In this document: piece by piece, positions 25,745-34,092 of the stretch
Numbering within the stretch: position 1 is the first letter of the stretch
Layout: every line of letters begins with the position of its first letter
From: Exiguobacterium aurantiacum DSM 6208
GTDB taxonomy: Bacteria; Bacillota; Bacilli; Exiguobacteriales; Exiguobacteriaceae
Reading direction: 5' to 3'
Length of the DNA stretch: 64,000 nucleotides
Assembly: GCF_000702585.1 (NCBI RefSeq)
Contig: NZ_JNIQ01000001.1
Location: 2,485,001-2,549,000, forward strand
Translations under genes and position numbers: made by a program
Notes under the pieces: model-generated
Database searches by the model: none
The model's input: only the letters and a program-made list of their open reading frames with translations
What the model was told of the DNA's origin: nothing

Positions 25745-26190
25745 TATTCGCTCTCTCCAATCGTTTGAATGATCGTCATCGTGACACCAATGACGACGAG
25801 GTAGACGCCGAGATCGAACGCGATCGCCGTATGGAGCGTCTCTTCGCCAAGGAGCGGCAAGTAAAACTTGTCATAGGCGTGCGTGAAGAACGGCAAGTCG
25901 AAGAAAATCGAATGCATCGCCGTCAATACAGCGATCAGCGCCCCGAGCGCCGTCATGCGGCGGTAATCAAACGGCAAGACGGTCGCGAGCGTCTTCGAGT
26001 CGAAGGCAAGGAGCAAGAGCACGAGTGCCGCTGCCGTCATCAAGCCCCCGATGAATCCACCGCCTGGTGAGTAGTGTCCCGAGAAGAACAAGTGGATCGA
26101 GAAGACGATGATGATGAAGAAGATGATCACCGCGGCCGTCTGTAAAATGACGTCGTTGACGCGCTTATTACTTTTTGGCTTCATGTCCAT
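25744..26190 (-). CDS. mrpB: Mrp-type Na+/H+ antiporter subunit B
   Basis: A membrane subunit of about 148 residues with four helices. The motif HLFFSGHYSPGGGFIGGLMTAAALVLLLLAF (about 34-64) is the MrpB/MnhB signature. Three ATGs lie in frame (26196, 26190, 26184); the AAGGAG ribosome site is 9 bases before the middle one, so I use 26190. The start region overlaps the end of mrpA by about 23 bases. Confidence 0.93.
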   Translation of the reverse strand: MDMKPKSNKRVNDVILQTAAVIIFFIIIVFSIHLFFSGHYSPGGGFIGGLMTAAALVLLLLAFDSKTLATVLPFDYRRMTALGALIAVLTAMHSIFFDLPFFTHAYDKFYLPLLGEETLHTAIAFDLGVYLVVIGVTMTIIQTIGESE

Positions 26191-28606
26191 GTTCATCTTC
26201 TCCTTTCGTACGTTGTGCTGTCGTTCTGAACTTGATCATCGTGTAAATACCGAGACCGGCGACCGCGAGGACGATAATCTCGAACAATGTATCGAAGCCA
26301 CGGAAGTCGACGAGGACGACGTTGACCATGTTCTTCCCGGCAGCCAAGTCATAGACGTTTTCTTTATAATATTCCGAGATCGAGCTGATCGATTTGTTCG
26401 ATAGCGTCATGAAGCTGAGCATCATGACAGTGATCCCGACGAGGACGGCCACGATGGCGTTCCCGACCTTAAAGCGCATCCGGGCTTCTTTCTTGCCAAT
26501 CTCCGGCATGTGATAGAAGACGAGCAGGAACAACGCGACCGACACCGTCTCGATGACGAGCTGAGTGAGCGCGAGGTCCGGCGCTTCGAAGAAGACGAAG
26601 AAGAGCGCGATGCCGTAACCGACGACACCGAGCAAGATGATTGCCGGCAGACGCGAACGCATGAACAGAATCGCGAACGCGCTCAAGACGACGACAGCAC
26701 CGAGCACGTACTCGTATGGTGTGACCTCAGCCATCTCGCCGAACGAGAAGCTGAACATCTCATACCACCACATCGAGAACAAGAGCATCCCCGACATGAA
26801 GACGAAGATGTAAATCAAATACGAGCGGATGAAGCCCGTCATGTAGTTGTCTTTGAAGCGGTACGCCGCTTTGTTCGACCAGACGAGCGAACCGTCGTAC
26901 ATCCCGTTGAGCGTCAAGCGGTACGGCACCCGGTTGTAGATGCCCATCCATTTGTTGAGCGTGAAGAAGAGCACCGTCCCGAGCGCGACAATCCCAATCG
27001 TCATGAGCAACTCAGCCGTGATCCCGTGCCAGAAATACAAATCGACTTCGACCGCCTGTCCGCCTTCGACGAGCGACGGGTAAATCGATTCGACAGCCGG
27101 ACGGATGAGCGTGTTCGACAACACGTTCGGGATGAAACCGAGCACGACGACGAGCACGGCGAGGATCGCTGGCGGGATGAGCATCCCGATTGGCGCCTCG
27201 TGCGGCTGTTTCGGCAACTTGTCAAACTGGGCTTTGCCCATGAACGTCCGCGTGAAGATGATCAAGCTATAGACGAACGTGAACACGCTCGCAATGAACG
27301 CGACGACCGGGATGAGCAGGCCGATCGTGTCGAGCGCAAAGAAGTCAGCCGAGAACACTTTCGTCGTCGCCTTCAAGAACATCTCTTTACTGAGGAAGCC
27401 GTTGAACGGCGGTAACCCTGCCATCGATAATGAACCGATGACGGCGATCGTGAACGTGATCGGCATGACGGTCATCAAGCCGCCGAGCTTACGAATATCA
27501 CGCGTCCCGGTCTCGTGGTCGACGATTCCGACCATCATGAAGAGCGAGCCTTTGAACGTCGCGTGGTTGATCAAATGGAAGATCGCGGCAATCGTCGCGA
27601 CCATGAAGATGTTGTCATCGACGCCGTCATAATGAAGCGCCGCGGCCCCGAGGCCGAGGAGCGACATGATGAGACCGAGCTGACTGACGGTCGAATACGC
27701 GAGGATCCCTTTCAAATCGGTCTGTTTGACCGCATTGAACGACCCCCAGAAGAGCGTGAACGTCCCGAACGAGACGATGATCCATAACCAGAGCGACGAC
27801 TCTTGGAACACCGGACTCATCCGCGCGACCAAATAGAGCCCCGCCTTGACCATCGTCGCCGAGTGGAGGTATGCACTGACCGGGGTCGGTGCCTCCATCG
27901 CATCCGGTAACCAGATGTGGAACGGGAACTGCGCCGACTTCGTGAACGCCCCGAGCAAGATGAGAATCATCGCCGGGATGAAGAACGGGCTATCGACAAT
28001 GACCGCTTGGTTCGCGACCATCTCTCGAATGCTGAACGAACCGACCATCGACTCGAGGAGGACGATCCCCCCGAGCATCGACAAACCGCCGAAGACGGTG
28101 ATGAGCATCGACTTTTGCGCCCCGTAACGGGAACGCTCTTTCTCGTACCAGTAACCGATCAACAGGAACGACGAAATCGACGTCAATTCCCAGAACATGT
28201 ACATGACGACCATGTTGTCGGACAAGACGACCCCGAGCATCGCGCCCATGAAGAGAAGCAAGTACACATAAAAGTGACCGAGCGATTCTTTGTCTTTATT
28301 CAAGTAATAAATTGAATACAAGACAACGAGCGCACCGATCCCCGTGATCAGGAGTGCGAACAAGAGCCCGAGTCCATCGACGTATGCCGTGAAGTTGATG
28401 CCGAGCGACGGCATCCAACGGACCGTCTCCGTCACGACACCCCCGTCACTCGTGATGCCGATGTAACGGAAGAAATACACGAAGAGAAGCGTAGGGACGA
28501 CCAAAACAAACCAACCCGTATGTATTCGCTTCACTGCCCGAAACAGAAACGGGATAAACGGTGCCGCCAGGAGCGGCAATAAAATAGCGAGATGTAACAC
28601 CGACAA
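26168..28606 (-). CDS. mrpA: Mrp-type Na+/H+ antiporter subunit A
   Basis: The largest Mrp subunit, homologous to complex I NuoL with an extra C-terminal MrpA-specific part. From the TTG at 28606 it is 812 residues, with some 20 membrane helices. It contains the conserved WELTSISSFLLIGYWYE stretch (near residue 142-158), KSAQFPFHIWLPDAMEAPTPVSAYLHSATMVKAGLYL (about 222-258) with the key lysines, and the C-terminal FEAPDLALTQLVIETVSVALFLLVFYHMPE part. The TTG follows GGAGGAATTTTC; the upstream in-frame extension has no membrane-protein character. Heads a complete seven-gene operon that exports sodium in exchange for protons, which suits an alkaline- or salt-tolerant organism. Confidence 0.95.
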   Translation of the reverse strand: MSVLHLAILLPLLAAPFIPFLFRAVKRIHTGWFVLVVPTLLFVYFFRYIGITSDGGVVTETVRWMPSLGINFTAYVDGLGLLFALLITGIGALVVLYSIYYLNKDKESLGHFYVYLLLFMGAMLGVVLSDNMVVMYMFWELTSISSFLLIGYWYEKERSRYGAQKSMLITVFGGLSMLGGIVLLESMVGSFSIREMVANQAVIVDSPFFIPAMILILLGAFTKSAQFPFHIWLPDAMEAPTPVSAYLHSATMVKAGLYLVARMSPVFQESSLWLWIIVSFGTFTLFWGSFNAVKQTDLKGILAYSTVSQLGLIMSLLGLGAAALHYDGVDDNIFMVATIAAIFHLINHATFKGSLFMMVGIVDHETGTRDIRKLGGLMTVMPITFTIAVIGSLSMAGLPPFNGFLSKEMFLKATTKVFSADFFALDTIGLLIPVVAFIASVFTFVYSLIIFTRTFMGKAQFDKLPKQPHEAPIGMLIPPAILAVLVVVLGFIPNVLSNTLIRPAVESIYPSLVEGGQAVEVDLYFWHGITAELLMTIGIVALGTVLFFTLNKWMGIYNRVPYRLTLNGMYDGSLVWSNKAAYRFKDNYMTGFIRSYLIYIFVFMSGMLLFSMWWYEMFSFSFGEMAEVTPYEYVLGAVVVLSAFAILFMRSRLPAIILLGVVGYGIALFFVFFEAPDLALTQLVIETVSVALFLLVFYHMPEIGKKEARMRFKVGNAIVAVLVGITVMMLSFMTLSNKSISSISEYYKENVYDLAAGKNMVNVVLVDFRGFDTLFEIIVLAVAGLGIYTMIKFRTTAQRTKGEDEHGHEAKK

Positions 28607-28841
28607 GAAAATTCCTCCTTCGAACAGAGTCGTACAAGCGATGTAGCGTGCCCTATGTAAAAGTAGGGTCATCTGACTACATCACGTCTCTACATGAGTA
28701 TAGCGCAATTTTTCCGTTCTTAGCCATGATTAAAACTTCCCTGTTTCTTCACAAATTCAAACTATTCTTAAACTTTTAAATATGAAGGAACGCGTCGGAA
28801 AATGTAAAAAAAATCTCATAGTTTGTTTTCGGGCGCCATAC
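28607..28841 (-). promoter_or_regulatory. Upstream region of the mrp operon
   Basis: No gene is seen here. On the minus strand a -10-like TATACT lies at 28697-28702, about 90 bases before mrpA, but no good -35 is found at 16-18 bases. A dyad CCCTA/TAGGG lies at about 28650-28667. I cannot assign a regulator. Confidence 0.3.
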
Positions 28842-28880
28842 AAAAAAACAACCGATCGGAGACCCGATCGGCTGTTTTGG
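28842..28880 (-). terminator. Intrinsic terminator after trxA
   Basis: GCCGATCGG pairs with CCGATCGGTT around a short loop, flanked by AAAACA and a run of seven T on the minus strand, directly after the trxA stop at 28884. Confidence 0.88.
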
Positions 28881-28883
28881 ACA

Positions 28884-29198
28884 TTATTGTGCTGTCGCGA
28901 TGAACTCTTTCAACGCTTCTTTTGGTTGGAAGCCCATTGTCTTCGAGACAGGTTGACCGTCTTTGAACATCATAAGTGTCGGGATGCTTTGGATTTGGAA
29001 AGCGCCCGCTACTTCTGGGTTCTCGTCAACGTCGAGTTTAATGATTTGGACTTGGTCGCCCATCTCTTGGTCGAGCTCTTCAAGAACCGGTGCGATCATG
29101 CGGCACGGTCCACACCAAGCTGCCCAGAAATCGACGAGGACGACGCCCTCTTTTACATCTTGTTCAAACGATTGAGTCGTTGCATGTTTAATAGCCAT
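28884..29198 (-). CDS. trxA: Thioredoxin
   Basis: General protein disulfide reductase. The 104-residue protein has the active site WCGPC (28-32), the buried Asp near residue 23, and the cis-proline motif SIPTLMMF (about 70-77). The ATG at 29198 follows GGGGAGG. It lies after etfA as in Bacillus subtilis but has its own promoter. Confidence 0.98.
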   Translation of the reverse strand: MAIKHATTQSFEQDVKEGVVLVDFWAAWCGPCRMIAPVLEELDQEMGDQVQIIKLDVDENPEVAGAFQIQSIPTLMMFKDGQPVSKTMGFQPKEALKEFIATAQ

Positions 29199-29263
29199 TT
29201 GGTAATACCTCCCCAGTAAGATGAGAAAGTTCAGTTACGAACTCTCTTGCAATTCATGTTCAG

Positions 29264-29292
29264 AGTATACCACGGAGGGTAAGTTTCCCCAA
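29264..29292 (-). promoter_or_regulatory. Sigma-A promoter for trxA
   Basis: Minus strand TTGGGG (29287-29292), 17-base spacer, TATACT (29264-29269), lying between the etfA stop and the trxA start. Confidence 0.65.
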
Positions 29293-29304
29293 ACGTTTTG
29301 CCCA

Positions 29305-30270
29305 TCAGCTATTGACGAGGTGCTTCCGGAACTCTTCTGTCAACAACGGGACGACGTCGAACAAGTCACCGACGATGCCGTAATCGGCCACCGTGAAGAT
29401 GTTCGCCTCAGGGTCCTTGTTGATCGCGACGATGACTTTGGCGTTGCTCATCCCGGCCAAGTGTTGGATTGCCCCGGAAATACCGCAAGCGATATACAGG
29501 TCAGGCGTGACGACTTTCCCGGTCTGACCGATTTGGAGGGCGTAGTCGCAATAGTCGGCGTCACATGCTCCACGTGAAGCGCCGACCGCGCCGCCGAGCA
29601 GTTCCGCGAGTTCTTCGAGCGGCTTGAATCCTTCCTCGCTCTTGACGCCACGGCCGCCGGCGACGATGACTTTCGCCTCGGCGAGGTCGACTTTCCCGGT
29701 CGCTTTGCGGACGACTTCTTTGACGATCATCGCGAGGTCTTTGAGTTCCACGCTCGGCGTCTCGACCGAGACGCTCGCTCCCGCTTGGCGCGGCAAGCTG
29801 TCGATGTTGTTCGGACGGATCGTGAAGAACATGACCGAGTCTTTGAATTTCACTTTCTCAAACGCTTTCCCCGAATAGATCGGACGGACGAACTCGGCGT
29901 CTTTGCCAGATCCTTCGATCGAAACGACGTCACTGATGAGACCGGCGTCAAGACGGGCCGCGAGTTTCGGCGCGATGTCTTTTCCGAGCGCCGTATGACC
30001 GAGGACGATCATGTCCGGTCCTTCTTGGTCGATCAGTTGGCGGAGCACTTGTCCGTAGCCGTCCGGCGTGTAGTGCTTGAGGCGTTCGTCTTCGACGACG
30101 AGGACGCGCCCGGCCCCGTATTCTCCGAGTTCATTCGCGAGCGCTTTGACGTTTTCCCCGATGACGACCGCCGTCACATCGTCCGTCAATTGCTTCGCTG
30201 CGGCGATCGCTTCAAATGATACGTTCCGTAACGCGCCTTCGCGCGCTTCTGCGAGTACTAAAGCTTTCAT
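29305..30270 (-). CDS. etfA: Electron transfer flavoprotein alpha subunit
   Basis: Carries FAD and receives electrons from acyl-CoA dehydrogenases in beta-oxidation. The 321-residue protein has the C-terminal FAD-binding domain with GGRGVKSEEGFKPLEELAELLGGAVGASRGACDADY (about 206-241), the QIGQTGKVVTPDLYIACGISGAIQHLAGM stretch, and the VAINKDPEANIFTVADYGIVGD segment. ATG 30270 follows GGGGGA, 14 bases after etfB. Confidence 0.97.
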   Translation of the reverse strand: MKALVLAEAREGALRNVSFEAIAAAKQLTDDVTAVVIGENVKALANELGEYGAGRVLVVEDERLKHYTPDGYGQVLRQLIDQEGPDMIVLGHTALGKDIAPKLAARLDAGLISDVVSIEGSGKDAEFVRPIYSGKAFEKVKFKDSVMFFTIRPNNIDSLPRQAGASVSVETPSVELKDLAMIVKEVVRKATGKVDLAEAKVIVAGGRGVKSEEGFKPLEELAELLGGAVGASRGACDADYCDYALQIGQTGKVVTPDLYIACGISGAIQHLAGMSNAKVIVAINKDPEANIFTVADYGIVGDLFDVVPLLTEEFRKHLVNS

Positions 30271-30284
30271 ATGTGATATCCCCC

Positions 30285-31058
30285 TTAAATGACTTTGGCT
30301 TCCGTGCGAAGTAATTGAACGAGCTCACTCACTTGTGACGCCGTATCCCCTTCAAGGATGCGCCCGGCTTTCTTCTCTTCCGGCAAGAACCGTTCGATCG
30401 TCTCGATTTTCGCTTCGATCTCATCTTCGTCGAGGTCGATATCAGACAGTTCAAGTTCTTCAAGCGGCTTCTTCTTCGCCTTCATGATTCCCGGAAGGCT
30501 CGGATAGCGCGGTTCGTTCAATCCTTGTTGCGCCGTCACGAGGAGCGGGAGCGCCACTTCGATCACTTCCGTGTCCCCTTCGACGTCACGAGTGACCGTC
30601 GCCGTCGTCCCATCGATCTCGAGCTCGGTGATCGTCGTCACGTAGTTCATGTCGAGCAGTTCGGCGACGCGCGGAGCGACTTGGCCGCTACCGCCGTCGA
30701 TGGCGACGTTCCCGGCGAAGATGAGATCCGGTGCTTGCTCTTTCAAATACGTCGCGAGCACTTTCGAGATCGTCACATGGTCCGCGTCCTCGACGTCGTC
30801 CTCGATCGAGATGCGGACCGCTTTGTCCGCTCCCATCGCGAGCGCCGTGCGCAACTCTTTGTCCGCGTCTTCCGGTCCGACCGTCACGACCGTGACTTCT
30901 CCCCCGAGATCGTCACGTTTGCGGATCGCTTCCTCGACCGCGTATTCGTCATACGGGTTGATGATGAACTCGGCGCCGTCTTCTTGGATTTCCCCGTTCT
31001 CAAGCTGAATCGCTTCCTCCGTATCGAACGTCCGTTTCAGCAATACAAAAATATTCAT
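30285..31058 (-). CDS. etfB: Electron transfer flavoprotein beta subunit
   Basis: Partner of EtfA; binds AMP and docks on dehydrogenases. The 257-residue protein opens MNIFVLLKRTFDTEE, contains NPYDEYAVEEAIR (about 36-48), AMGADKAVRI (about 75-84), and DLIFAGNVAIDGGSGQVAPRVAELLD (about 113-138), all family marks. It follows fadR by 79 bases, in which a FadR-like site is seen, and is followed by etfA. Confidence 0.97.
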   Translation of the reverse strand: MNIFVLLKRTFDTEEAIQLENGEIQEDGAEFIINPYDEYAVEEAIRKRDDLGGEVTVVTVGPEDADKELRTALAMGADKAVRISIEDDVEDADHVTISKVLATYLKEQAPDLIFAGNVAIDGGSGQVAPRVAELLDMNYVTTITELEIDGTTATVTRDVEGDTEVIEVALPLLVTAQQGLNEPRYPSLPGIMKAKKKPLEELELSDIDLDEDEIEAKIETIERFLPEEKKAGRILEGDTASQVSELVQLLRTEAKVI

Positions 31059-31094
31059 CGTAGTTCCCCCTTTAAGTTGTTCGCACCATCATTC

Positions 31095-31110
31095 ATGAAT
31101 CAGCATTCAT
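31095..31110. promoter_or_regulatory. FadR-type operator upstream of etfB
   Basis: ATGAATCAGCATTCAT, a dyad of ATGAAT and ATTCAT with a 4-base centre, very like the TGAATGANTANTCATTCA site known for Bacillus FadR. It lies between fadR and etfB. Confidence 0.6.
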
Positions 31111-31137
31111 TTTTTGGGCCAATGAGAGGGCTTACGG

Positions 31138-31716
31138 TTAAGCAAGCCCTTTTTTTAACATATGGTGTACTTTTGGAAGCGTCGACATCAAGTCATACTT
31201 GAAGCCGCTCGCCATCCAACTCGTGACCACTTCATCGATTGTGCCGAAAATCATTTGCCGGGCGAGCCGGTAGTCGAGCTCGTTGTCGAACTCCCCTGTC
31301 TCAATCCCATGCTTGACGACCGCATCGATCAAATTCAAATATGGTTTCAATACTTCGCTAATTTTTTGGCGAAGCGCCAAGTTCGACTGTCGCAACTCGA
31401 TTTGTGTCACGACGGCGAGGTCGTAATCGGCCGACAGTTGTTTCAGATGTGACTCGATCAAGCGGTACAGCTTGTCCCCTGCCGTCGTCTCCTGCTCGAT
31501 CTGTTGCTTCGAGTAGTCGATGAACAGCCCCATCTTCGTCTGGAACAACTCGATCAAGAGGTGTTCCTTGTTTTTGAAATACAGATAGATTGTTCCGTCC
31601 GCGACGCCCGCCTCTTTGGCGATGGCTGTCACCTTTGCACCGTGATAGCCATGGTCCGCAATCACTTTCACTGCCGCATCGATAATGCGGTCACTCTTTG
31701 ATCCATTCTTTGTCAT
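31138..31716 (-). CDS. fadR: TetR-family repressor of fatty-acid degradation
   Basis: A 192-residue TetR-type regulator. The N-terminal helix-turn-helix (about 8-50) contains IIDAAVKVIADHGYHGAKVTAIAKEAGVADGTIYLYFKNKEHLL, the classical TetR pattern. In Bacillus subtilis FadR (YsiA) represses lcfA, fadB and etf genes and is released by long-chain acyl-CoA; this gene lies at the same locus. I start at ATG 31716, 10 bases after AAGGAG, not the TTG 9 bases upstream, which would be too close to that site. A perfect FadR-like operator in its promoter suggests autoregulation. The fadB gene that normally follows is missing. Confidence 0.92.
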   Translation of the reverse strand: MTKNGSKSDRIIDAAVKVIADHGYHGAKVTAIAKEAGVADGTIYLYFKNKEHLLIELFQTKMGLFIDYSKQQIEQETTAGDKLYRLIESHLKQLSADYDLAVVTQIELRQSNLALRQKISEVLKPYLNLIDAVVKHGIETGEFDNELDYRLARQMIFGTIDEVVTSWMASGFKYDLMSTLPKVHHMLKKGLA

Positions 31717-31746
31717 AAACCCCAAGCTCCTTACCGCTGCAGAAAA

Positions 31747-31766
31747 ATGAATGATGGTTCATTCAT
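31747..31766. promoter_or_regulatory. FadR-type operator upstream of fadR
   Basis: The arms ATGAATGA and TCATTCAT are perfect inverted repeats around TGGT. The site begins 6 bases downstream of the fadR -10 box. Confidence 0.75.
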
Positions 31767-31771
31767 TTATT

Positions 31772-31799
31772 ATTCTATCATGTGTGAAGGCAGTGTCAA
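31772..31799 (-). promoter_or_regulatory. Sigma-A promoter for fadR
   Basis: Minus strand TTGACA (31794-31799), 16-base spacer, TAGAAT (31772-31777) with a TGA just before it. The -35 overlaps the lcfA stop region. Confidence 0.7.
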
Positions 31800-33469
31800 C
31801 TGCTTTGTTTCACTTGTTTCGCCTTCTCTTCATCGACGAGGACGCGACGCAAAATCTTACCGACGAACGTCTTCGGCAACTCATCGCGGAACTCGTACAG
31901 CTTCGGCACTTTATACGCCGCAAGTTTCTCCCGACAATGCTTGTCGAGCTCTTCTTCGGTCACGTTCACTCCGTCACGTGTGACGATGAACGCTTTGACC
32001 GTCTCGCCGCGATACGGATCAGGCACGCCGATACAGACCGCCTCTTTCACGGCCGGATGTTCGTAAAGCACTTCTTCGATTTCCCGCGGGTAGACGTTGA
32101 AGCCGCCGGCGATGATCATGTCCTTCTTCCGGTCGACGATATAGAAGAAGCCGTCCTCGCCCATGTAGCCGAGATCGCCGGTCGCGAGCCAACCATCTTT
32201 CAAGACGGCCGCCGTCTCTTCCGGCTTTTGCCAGTACCCTTTCATCACTTGCGGACCGTGGAGCATCACTTCCCCGATCTCACCGATATCGGCCGGCGTC
32301 TCGCCGTCCGCTTTTACAATTTTAGCAGAAGTGTCCGAAAGCGGCACGCCAATCGAGCCGACGATGCGCTTGTCCCATAAGAAGTTCGCATGCGTCACCG
32401 GTGACGTCTCTGACAACCCGTACCCTTCGACAATGCGTCCGCCCGTGATGCTCTCGAACTTTTCTTGCACCTCGACCGGCAGCGGCGCCGAACCGGAGAT
32501 ACACGCCTCGATCGACGACAAGTCGTATTTCTTCAGTTTCGGGTCGTTGAGGATGCCGACATACATCGTCGGTGCCCCCGGGAAGAAGTGTGGTTTTTTC
32601 TTGTGAATCGTCTTCACGACGTCGGTCACGTCAAAGCGGGGCACGAGGACGAGCTCATAACCGTTCGCCATCCCGAAGTTGAGGCAACATGTCATCCCAT
32701 AGACGTGGAAGAACGGCACGACGCTCAAGACGCGTTTCTCATCGCCACGGTTGTATCTATAGAAGAAGTTCGAAATCTGATCGACGTTCGCCGTCAAGTT
32801 GAAGTGTGTCAACATGACGCCTTTCGGCAGACCGGTCGTTCCGCCCGTATATTGCAAGACGGCGACGTCTTCTTTCGGGTCGACCTCGATCGGCTTCACC
32901 GGACCGAAGTTTTTAAAGTCTTTGAACAAGACCGATCCCGTCGTATCGATGACGATATTGTTCTCACGTTTCACTTTGATCGGGTACAGTTTGTTTTTCG
33001 GGAATGGAAGATAATCGGCGATGCTCGTCGTGATGATCGTTTGAATATCGGTCTTCTCTTTCACGCGGAGCGATTTCGGATAGAGGAGGTCGAGCGTGAT
33101 GACAATTTTCGCGCCCGAGTCGGTGATCAAGTTCTCGAGTTCATGCTCGGTATAGAGCGGGTTCGTCTGGACGACCGTCCCTCCGGCATACAAGACGGCG
33201 TAGAATGAGATGACGTATTGCGGACAGTTCGGGAGCATCAGGCTGACCCGGTCCCCTTTTTGCAGCCCTTTTGACTGGAGCATCGTCGCGAGACGATGGG
33301 CGGCATCATCGATTTGGGCGAACGTGAGCTCTTTTCCGATGAACGAGACGGCCGTCCGGTCCGGGAAGTCTTTCGCGGCTCGACTGAGCGCCTCATAGAG
33401 CGGCTTCACCTCATAGTCAATCGTCTTCGGCATGTCGGCTGGATAATCTTGCAACCACGGTTTGTTCAT
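31796..33469 (-). CDS. lcfA: Long-chain fatty acid--CoA ligase
   Basis: Activates fatty acids to acyl-CoA with ATP, the entry step to beta-oxidation. The 557-residue protein is of the AMP-forming adenylate superfamily: P-loop-like YTGGTTGLPKGV (about 207-218), the EGYGLSETSP motif (about 348-357), TGDLGYMGEDGF (about 420-431) and the DRKKDMIIAGGFNVYPREIEE hinge (about 436-456). ATG 33469 follows AAGGAGG. The promoter region bears both a cre-like and a FadR-like site, so it is probably held off by glucose and by lack of fatty acids. Confidence 0.95.
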   Translation of the reverse strand: MNKPWLQDYPADMPKTIDYEVKPLYEALSRAAKDFPDRTAVSFIGKELTFAQIDDAAHRLATMLQSKGLQKGDRVSLMLPNCPQYVISFYAVLYAGGTVVQTNPLYTEHELENLITDSGAKIVITLDLLYPKSLRVKEKTDIQTIITTSIADYLPFPKNKLYPIKVKRENNIVIDTTGSVLFKDFKNFGPVKPIEVDPKEDVAVLQYTGGTTGLPKGVMLTHFNLTANVDQISNFFYRYNRGDEKRVLSVVPFFHVYGMTCCLNFGMANGYELVLVPRFDVTDVVKTIHKKKPHFFPGAPTMYVGILNDPKLKKYDLSSIEACISGSAPLPVEVQEKFESITGGRIVEGYGLSETSPVTHANFLWDKRIVGSIGVPLSDTSAKIVKADGETPADIGEIGEVMLHGPQVMKGYWQKPEETAAVLKDGWLATGDLGYMGEDGFFYIVDRKKDMIIAGGFNVYPREIEEVLYEHPAVKEAVCIGVPDPYRGETVKAFIVTRDGVNVTEEELDKHCREKLAAYKVPKLYEFRDELPKTFVGKILRRVLVDEEKAKQVKQSS

Positions 33470-33487
33470 CGCTTTTCCTCCTTGAGA

Positions 33488-33503
33488 ATGAATAGTGATT
33501 CAG
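33488..33503. promoter_or_regulatory. FadR-type operator upstream of lcfA
   Basis: TGAAT and ATTCA arms around AGTG (ATGAATAGTGATTCAG). It lies 8 bases downstream of the lcfA -10. Confidence 0.6.
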
Positions 33504-33511
33504 TTACATCC

Positions 33512-33517
33512 ATTATA
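33512..33517 (-). promoter_or_regulatory. Sigma-A -10 of the lcfA promoter
   Basis: Perfect TATAAT on the minus strand, 43 bases before the lcfA ATG. The -35 region is poor and is covered by the cre-like site. Confidence 0.65.
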
Positions 33518-33523
33518 ATGCCA

Positions 33524-33537
33524 AGAAAACGCTTTCA
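33524..33537 (-). promoter_or_regulatory. CcpA-type cre site at the lcfA promoter
   Basis: TGAAAGCGTTTTCT matches 13 of 14 positions of the cre consensus TGWAANCGNTNWCA and lies in the spacer/-35 part of the lcfA promoter. Confidence 0.7.
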
Positions 33538-33569
33538 TCTACCCTTTACCCAATAATTTTCAGAAAATA

Positions 33570-33604
33570 TCGAAAAAAAGCGATTGGATCATAAAATCCA
33601 ATCA
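33570..33604 (-). terminator. Intrinsic terminator after the DUF4825 lipoprotein gene
   Basis: GATTGGAT (33582-33589) pairs with ATCCAATC (33596-33603) and a run of seven T follows on the minus strand, 4 bases after the stop. Confidence 0.88.
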
Positions 33605-33607
33605 CTT

Positions 33608-34081
33608 TCAAATGCGTTTGAAGTAATCCTCGGTCTGTTGTGCGTTGCCGATTTTCTCGTCAAGCCGTTCCTGCAAATCTTTCTCCCATTTGATGGCCGA
33701 GAAGTCGATTCCGAACCATGCCTCCATCTCCGGACGAGAGAAAGCGTACGTCCGGTTCGGGAAGGCGAAGCGGACGATCTCCGCGTTCTTCACGAGTGTG
33801 AAATATGTCGCGGCGTTGCGGATGGCGAGCCGCTCCTGCTCGATCCGGTCCATCTCCGGATCGTCATAGCGCACGGTGAGACCGTACGGCCGCTTCTTCG
33901 TCTGCAACTCGACCGATTTATAACAGTCATGCATCGGTAAACTATGAGCAATCCCGACAACGGCGCTATTGTCGCCGACAGTGGCACCTTTATACTGGAA
34001 CGGATTCGGGCGACCTGTCGACGAATCCGCACAACCCGACAAGACGAGGAGCAGAACGAGCAATAGACTGAACCGTTTCAT
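33608..34081 (-). CDS. Lipoprotein with DUF4825-like domain
   Basis: A 157-residue secreted lipoprotein. MKRFSLLLVLLLVLSGCADSS is a signal peptide with the lipobox LSGC, lipid-linked at Cys19. The mature part has YKGATVGDNSAVVGIAHSLPMHDCYKSVELQTKKRPYGLTVRYDD, which fits my memory of the DUF4825 pattern. Its role is unknown. The ATG at 34081 follows GGAGG, 11 bases after the ABC permease stop, and it ends the GntR-ATPase-permease operon. A longer upstream frame inside the permease gene is not used. Confidence 0.75.
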   Translation of the reverse strand: MKRFSLLLVLLLVLSGCADSSTGRPNPFQYKGATVGDNSAVVGIAHSLPMHDCYKSVELQTKKRPYGLTVRYDDPEMDRIEQERLAIRNAATYFTLVKNAEIVRFAFPNRTYAFSRPEMEAWFGIDFSAIKWEKDLQERLDEKIGNAQQTEDYFKRI

Positions 34082-34092
34082 GGGAATCCTCC

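Noticed and set aside
26510-27415. Plus-strand frame of about 300 codons opposite mrpA
   Set aside because: Highly charged repeat-like translation (Glu/Arg/Asp) typical of the antisense of a GC-rich membrane protein gene.
31110-31141. GGGCTT/AAGCCC hairpin followed by seven T on the plus strand between fadR and etfB
   Set aside because: No plus-strand gene ends here; on the minus strand, where the genes lie, no T run follows, so I do not call a terminator.
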